Under the pieces are notes generated by a model. That model searched no databases. It was not told the DNA's origin and saw only the letters and a list, made by a program, of their open reading frames with translations. Below, piece by piece: positions 9,301-10,026 of a stretch of 10,026 nucleotides of DNA. Both the position numbers and the translations under genes were made by a program. This DNA comes from Clostridia bacterium. Lineage in GTDB: Bacteria; Bacillota; Clostridia; Christensenellales; UBA1242. Location of the stretch: NCBI GenBank assembly GCA_017537515.1, contig JAFYKO010000038.1:1-10026 (forward strand). Direction: 5' to 3'. Numbering within the stretch: position 1 is the stretch's first letter; each line of letters opens with the position of its first letter.

Positions 9301-9980
9301 CAAAAGAGCTTCCAGCGGGTGCGGTTGTGCTTAAAAATATCTATACTGACGGAAATATCAACGTTTCTTCAATCAATATCTTAAAAACGATTACAGGTGG
9401 CATAGTAGGAAAAATAGTCAACGACCTCTCAGCGAATACGTCAACTTTAACAACAAAATACAAACACACATTCAACAACGTTCACAATGATATGGATTTA
9501 AGTGTAGACTCGATTATTTACAACGGAACACTTGAAAGCTTTACGGGTGGACTTGTTGGGGCGGTGTTCTCTGACGGACAAGAAAATTATGCCGGAGAAG
9601 TGTTGATTTTGGATTCTGAACACGAAAACGAATCAACCGCAATGCTTCAAAGCACATCAAACTCAAAAATTTCAATCAATATCCAAGATATGAAAGGCAG
9701 TGCATCTGCAAATGTATACTATGGCGGAATTGCTGGATACGGATACACAGTTGCTTCATACACAAATGTTGCAATTATCTCTGGAGCAGTTGAGACAAAT
9801 GTTAAGATTACTCCATGGGGCGTTATCCTTGGAAATCAAGCAAAAAACACCACAAATCCTGAATACGCAGGAATGTTTTATGAAGAAGAAGGCAATAAGA
9901 TTTATTATACAACTATGAAAGAAAGTGAGTTTTTGACCCTTATTTCCAATTCTCAAACACAAGAATTTGATAATAATTAA
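318..9980 (+). CDS. Giant surface lipoprotein with Ig-like domains and three GLUG beta-helix modules
   Basis: The product is a 3,220-residue protein, probably exported, lipidated and displayed on the cell surface. It starts with MKK, a hydrophobic stretch and the lipobox-like LFSAC, with Cys23 as the predicted lipid attachment site. Residues 30-924 are beta-rich with Ig-like (Big_2-type) signatures. GLUG-type beta-helix modules lie at 925-1299, 2181-2565 and 2615-3220, separated by a rung-free beta-rich region (1300-2180). The rungs follow a G-G-x-x-G-x-N-x-G-x-I-x-N pattern; I count about 28. Composition is rich in Asn, Ser, Thr and Ile and very poor in Trp (about seven). I see no peptidase, glycosidase or other catalytic motif, no LPxTG motif and no C-terminal membrane helix. 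By analogy with Ig/GLUG proteins I infer an adhesin or structural surface role; substrate or partner is unknown. No frameshift or internal stop is seen. ATG 318 is supported by GGAGAG and the signal peptide. No neighbouring gene is visible, so it may be monocistronic. Confidence 0.95.
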   Translation: MKKIFSLFSLVVIGFSMMLFSACDVSYEDISLAPSQTSIELAVGEEKTFDVEIKNYNSEISNVLSINNPDNIISIEETEVNKGKTFVTIKGLRVGETILDVRSLEGNKQCKITINVYQKISEIVVSDSPYLLKTEGNFVRFESAGFVHFSPNSARGEEVIYTYRYMGIDEVVTSAKVEGGILYLLTDKEDEIPVPGQIMSLTAKVDDSLEIEPKTFQVDILSPIITGDLKYIKKGLGTNYLSQAEVVSEPITLVSNLSANCYYEFELECESDVEIKVTTAQNIASKVNIPLSDYQPTSIHSRFLYLQADLVGNDTLTIELYYKNYPAYVETLTYEVKTTSSPTSIAVNNKTVFADTIVLFDTFSGASGLFAMLPTIYKTDSHFDTLEFKVFASLGTNPQPLNNWGNYIDVRYKNIPMTQNFSIPSTDFKDNALKNTIYVYGKSQISKFYIVLEVKSSLLLDNVVSISIPIEIKQGVKTLTVDNAYKDGIYLDIEKGTQNARIISYTSSSAYVNGVSVAYLGNASDFVEATAEVTTLGKVTLKLTPKAMGEATISVIMPNGILVGVKIFVEKSVARSDVHLEMGDNANNASITQIQESSGNVTSIAMRFIENDKDENYITDLHLETNDSNLYSVNATVQQASNVLKFDLQELSFELFSVGTSNIRISVTLYEIQNFQKRMLSNPLTFNVSVISYSPITEIFFTQDEDEVTKVSTYRESDVGYEYAQLGFAKTTFTVDARRADGTKLGENASFGIRGQYQISSNGQINNFGSYTKNGNTYTLDCNSNFAIAGSTFWLQFSITEYGVTTTDVINVIIEEYSPLYSIGFYNYVSDLYLSASNPTYTFQTFMDSEADCQEFDVVFTVNGEENRDLFNIEVSSDFSSVKISHNSNAGGGKGVLYFIPICAYYLDNDRVKFAYYQTINLSYGDGSEENPEPISTTQQFATAIMSHPDKHYLITTNLDLSQLASKYNYQFGQYILSGSIVGSNSSIRLLNLSVNVATHDGTENTYAGLFKMITGKVRSISFEGALNLNVENDHANYIGLLAGQNSGLIENCSFLFTDSNIQITAYDPLKTLTTVAVGGVVGLNAGVIKNNVSSNPNDTISNMVKHLNVQKITYSGYSQSTRFGAIAGENNGVIARTVEDKNLVLFNDNINSLIVNIETSGFSNVGGVAGVHEYKTLNANGYTSSIISGHLIAGTIKAERHSLDGENNYGAENVGGIVGYNNSYIDDSIVRTTIKGFNNVGGVAGFDKRVNDYSGSNAEGHMFITNCKVQAVKTTVFAPMIMATTTASSNVGAISGNETSAINKDVYGPTNSATYFYDIDINSKQYPVVYNSVVAGTYDSVKYSDQDQYFNLFRKSEAVIKVEKIAGTAQKLTVNQAFDNKVAMIMYYEAENTAEQKYIEHLNKNIDIPFIFENPDSITINSLTPSILVVNSLGKIEIRTTGLATLVVTSILDNTKIDYVYIYVINAFDSFALGNSVKEPIVTSEWNIYVGKPLTLQYFFTHSNIETIDDYAQTISVPLKASTTPSIEYTSEAEGYISIKISGNIITFTALPVDGETVTKLITIKPKFEVNLTGIGSASLGENQLNEIITESPTSLELLMSAKKGTSEIRSNISNTKVEPIDSIDVQITQTTDFDGDYLKIYSYKETSSVDTNNDYFIITNVSGYEYDEANNVYKLSAISNNTNLGSFSFVFNYEKYLITDYAGNYAIIFEADNGYSIELQITLETQKVNNLNIKNYYDVTTTFDATKLQSDYMASGALNLMIVEFYPYFADYDYLYIKNGPQNAEKDNFILFELYTLGENGKLSFLNGVTSTNDGIKIPKSIIEDLAIDETLSKLYVLYSTTSKTTIDSQAKIELEVVKVEDNSEKIVFETEKAVTIIIKDNVSFSIANRQATDLKNYVAKGLSYDLNLSIYGFEESEMVIEATYGNYKTTINPFDGEIDTQSPVDIVYSDGYQLVVNRDIVYQNGAEGLEVEIASYGRSMSDNLEYTSGKSYLNIVVVDVVVLTDNIRPFVQGGSENISEYTANTVIAGTENAILNLSVGNRHTLSAGLQNGITVEYDADNSRTVALVQAFEQSLTNNGEWKVKADALGVVGKYVREVALNQNTNLTTDYFKITGMLNGNNIEINYVPLKITDYDNPMYYFSYGAKFTYKNGIPTFANLNDEYAFDLSSDFVPDIYPNSTEENAIPVSTYEELLAMEDGGHYIMLSDIQLPTTHAPLFTEVASLDGNGYSIILPSALTFDGSDDVGVFGTIEQSTILKNITIKIPTQTRITLTTTESVNFGLLAGRNLGSITNCQISCSDYVQVSVILPNQTTDTSENYVAGFVAVNDGTITNSRVKVNLSGIANIAGFVCENSGKIASSYVKNSFISNSGSAHYHSTAGFVLKNGLSATSQNAQIISCYVLGEATTQGVYSTSKLYYINSNPNASGFVYENYCKISDCFSDIYINSSATRTGFALANAGEITNSYATCSFNENNGRNTHAFICNNYTGDSQSKNEGVLKSCFYLNLADNAETEGLTGLTASKFADSSVFENFIFSSNIDKTEGIWFYPASGNELFFTLNGNTQVFTPNKPQLVSPNIITNSMRAQDPNLTTVDTETGETIYVYYETLSESGTTYNPILLSSAETLENIFIQNSSGGVNNKTYRLIADITFSETSNITSLNKLTFTGGIEGNGLSLSGFTINSKDTNKNGGLFAQIGQGYSNTGVVKNLTLAPKYLNFPNTQNVGTLAGLLEGGKIYNITVDGFKNSVSGGVAVYGVNNVGGVIGVACNDFQIIGVQSSVSAKATYDHIKASKPLGEFTNALQSSNCSYAGAVLGVAYGGGTISNISVLNATRSSAEIAGLLVGKVGKNVIVENINQEISNTQYLNATAYGGIIAGENSGDIRNVNVFGTAKADFFNITDTQNLPIAVGGIVGLQTNGSLKNISMSLDFAWSQISPPVVGGIAGEVLAGTLSDVDFEGDISIKAETNVGAISKVVVGGVIGQILSTQSTTMTKELPAGAVVLKNIYTDGNINVSSINILKTITGGIVGKIVNDLSANTSTLTTKYKHTFNNVHNDMDLSVDSIIYNGTLESFTGGLVGAVFSDGQENYAGEVLILDSEHENESTAMLQSTSNSKISINIQDMKGSASANVYYGGIAGYGYTVASYTNVAIISGAVETNVKITPWGVILGNQAKNTTNPEYAGMFYEEEGNKIYYTTMKESEFLTLISNSQTQEFDNN
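405..671 (+). other. N-terminal Ig-like domain, Big_2 type (residues 30-118)
   Basis: The segment has the classic order of a bacterial Ig-like group 2 domain. An opening strand (S-L-A-P-S-Q-T-S-I-E-L) is followed by V-G-E-E-K-T-F-D-V, which matches the usual 'G-x-x-x-x-L-x-V' second strand. A 'V-T-I-K-G-L-R-V-G-E-T-I-L-D-V' stretch fits the conserved 'G-x-x-x-G-x-A-x-I-x-V' end, and the closing strand is K-I-T-I-N-V. Such domains usually act as spacers that lift binding regions off the surface. I recognise it by pattern, not by profile search. Confidence 0.75.
672..3089 (+). other. Tandem Ig-like/beta-sandwich region (residues 119-924)
   Basis: About 800 residues of alternating polar/hydrophobic strands contain several Ig-like-looking segments. 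The clearest is residues 475-571 (nt 1740-2030), which ends with K-A-M-G-E-A-T-I-S-V and a closing strand V-G-V-K-I-F-V, as in Big_2 domains. Others begin near residue 339 (S-P-T-S-I-A-V) and at the 'YSP' junctions, S-Y-S-P-I-T-E-I-F-F and Y-S-P-L-Y-S-I-G-F, which look like repeated inter-domain boundaries. Boundaries are approximate because the copies have diverged strongly. The likely role is a stalk between the membrane and the beta-helix modules. Confidence 0.55.
3090..4214 (+). other. GLUG-type beta-helix module 1 (residues 925-1299)
   Basis: The module opens with the entry motif G-D-G-S-E-E-N-P-E-P-I-S-T, then a Y-L-I-T-T-N-L-D-L-S strand, as GLUG domains commonly do. About eight rungs follow, for example Y-A-G-L-F at 1007, Y-I-G-L-L-A-G-Q-N-S-G-L-I-E-N-C at 1038-1053, G-G-V-V-G near 1079, and N-V-G-G at about 1166, 1215 and 1241. 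The last, N-V-G-A-I-S-G-N, begins near 1291. Established knowledge: GLUG repeats (a Pfam-described motif, also in IgA1-protease-type proteins) form extended right-handed beta-helical folds in surface proteins; the ligand is usually unknown. The end is approximate. Confidence 0.75.
4215..6857 (+). other. Central rung-free beta-rich region (residues 1300-2180)
   Basis: About 880 residues lack GLUG rungs and, as far as I can see, contain no cysteine. A Big_2-like half domain lies at about 1412-1470 (nt 4551-4727), with S-I-L-V-V-N-S-L-G-K-I-E-I then T-G-L-A-T-L-V-V-T-S and a closing Y-V-Y-I-Y-V-I. A second Ig-like segment follows around W1487 (Y-V-G-K-P-L-T-L-Q-Y). The rest is long alternating beta strands with no family I can name. 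It acts as a spacer between modules 1 and 2 or carries an unrecognised binding domain. Confidence 0.5.
6858..8012 (+). other. GLUG-type beta-helix module 2 with Cys/Ser ladder (residues 2181-2565)
   Basis: It re-opens with the entry motif N-S-T-E-E-N-A-I-P-V-S-T followed by a Y-I-M-L-S-D-I-Q-L strand. About eight rungs follow, from D-V-G-V-F-G to G-V-L-K-S-C (2500-2505). It has a C-terminal closure typical of GLUG regions: L-T-A-S-K-F-A-D-S-S-V-F-E-N-F, then G-I-W-F-Y-P with W2549. It holds nine of the roughly 20 cysteines of the protein. In most rungs the residue after the rung Asn/Ser/Asp is Cys or Ser (GSITNC, GTITNS, GKIASS, AQIISC, CKISDC, GEITNS, GVLKSC). Confidence 0.75.
8160..9977 (+). 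other. GLUG-type beta-helix module 3, C-terminal (residues 2615-3220)
   Basis: It starts with T-Y-N-P-I-L-L-S-S and Y-R-L-I-A-D-I-T-F, a degenerate form of the entry motif used by modules 1 and 2, followed by I-E-G-N-G-L-S-L-S-G-F. About twelve rungs follow, making this the longest module: N-G-G-L-F, N-V-G-T-L-A-G, N-V-G-G-V-I-G, Y-A-G-A-V-L-G, I-A-G-L-L-V-G, Y-G-G-I-I-A-G, A-V-G-G-I-V-G, V-V-G-G-I-A-G and others. The position after the rung Asn is mostly Ile/Val/Leu (GVVKNL, GKIYNI, GTISNI, GDIRNV, GSLKNI, GTLSDV). The protein ends shortly after T-T-M-K-E-S-E-F, which resembles the start of the usual closing segment but has no Trp strand after it. Confidence 0.75.
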
Positions 9981-10015
9981 AAAAAAACTAAAAATTCCTT
10001 TGCCTTTTGAATTTT
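9979..10015 (-). terminator. Weak intrinsic terminator-like hairpin, better oriented for the minus strand
   Basis: AAAATTC (9991-9997) pairs with GAATTTT (10009-10015) as a 7-bp stem with a single G-C pair and an 11-nt loop. On the minus strand the stem is followed, after TAG, by nine T (9987-9979), as expected for Rho-independent termination of a gene entering from the right. On the plus strand no T-run follows, so the giant gene lacks a convincing terminator inside the window. The stem is weak. Confidence 0.3.
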
Positions 10016-10026
10016 AATATTGTATA

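Noticed and set aside
9800..9980. LPxTG sortase signal or C-terminal membrane anchor
   Set aside because: The C terminus is polar and acidic (ends Q-E-F-D-N-N) with no LPxTG, hydrophobic stretch or positive tail.
9991..10015. Rho-independent terminator of the giant gene on the plus strand
   Set aside because: The stem has only one G-C pair and no T-run follows on the plus strand; the T-run lies on the minus-strand side.

Overview
The window is almost entirely one giant coding sequence: a 3,220-residue predicted lipoprotein on the + strand (318-9980), preceded by a 317-bp intergenic region and followed by 46 bp of AT-rich DNA. The base composition (intergenic DNA about 23% G+C after base 63; coding lines I counted 28-43%), the short MKK-type lipoprotein signal, the GGAGAG ribosome binding site and the strong A-tracts suggest a low-GC Gram-positive bacterium of the Bacillota/Clostridia type or a relative. 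This is inference, because no phylogenetic marker gene is present. All Trp codons I could locate are TGG, no in-frame TGA occurs, and the stop is TAA, so the standard code fits.

Layout. Bases 1-63 are a sharply GC-rich, self-complementary block (42 of the first 60 bases are G or C) that looks like the end of a dispersed intergenic repeat or a structured element cut by the window edge. Next come five tandem TAATTNC-like heptamers (122-156), an A-tract region with three TTGAAAAA words (208-250), a probable promoter (TTGAAA-16 bp-TAAAAT, 242-269), a 16-bp palindrome over the -10/start region (267-282), and a hairpin (280-307) that directly abuts the ribosome binding site (309-314).

The protein. 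After the lipoprotein signal (Cys23) there are about 900 residues of Ig-like beta-sandwich material. A GLUG-type beta-helix module follows (residues 925-1299), then about 880 residues of rung-free beta-rich sequence, a second GLUG module (2181-2565), a short linker, and a third GLUG module (2615-3220) that runs to the C terminus. Altogether I count about 28 rungs with the G-x-x-x-G...G-x-I-x-N pattern. The three modules differ at the residue after the rung Asn: mixed in module 1, Cys/Ser in module 2, and Ile/Val/Leu in module 3.

The likely picture is a membrane-tethered, fibre-like surface protein, perhaps an adhesin or glycan/host-contact protein. It has no recognisable catalytic domain, no LPxTG motif and no C-terminal membrane segment, so its only visible anchor is the N-terminal lipid. 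No second gene is supported, so no operon partner can be named. I found no CRISPR, transposase or defence genes and no complete RNA gene.
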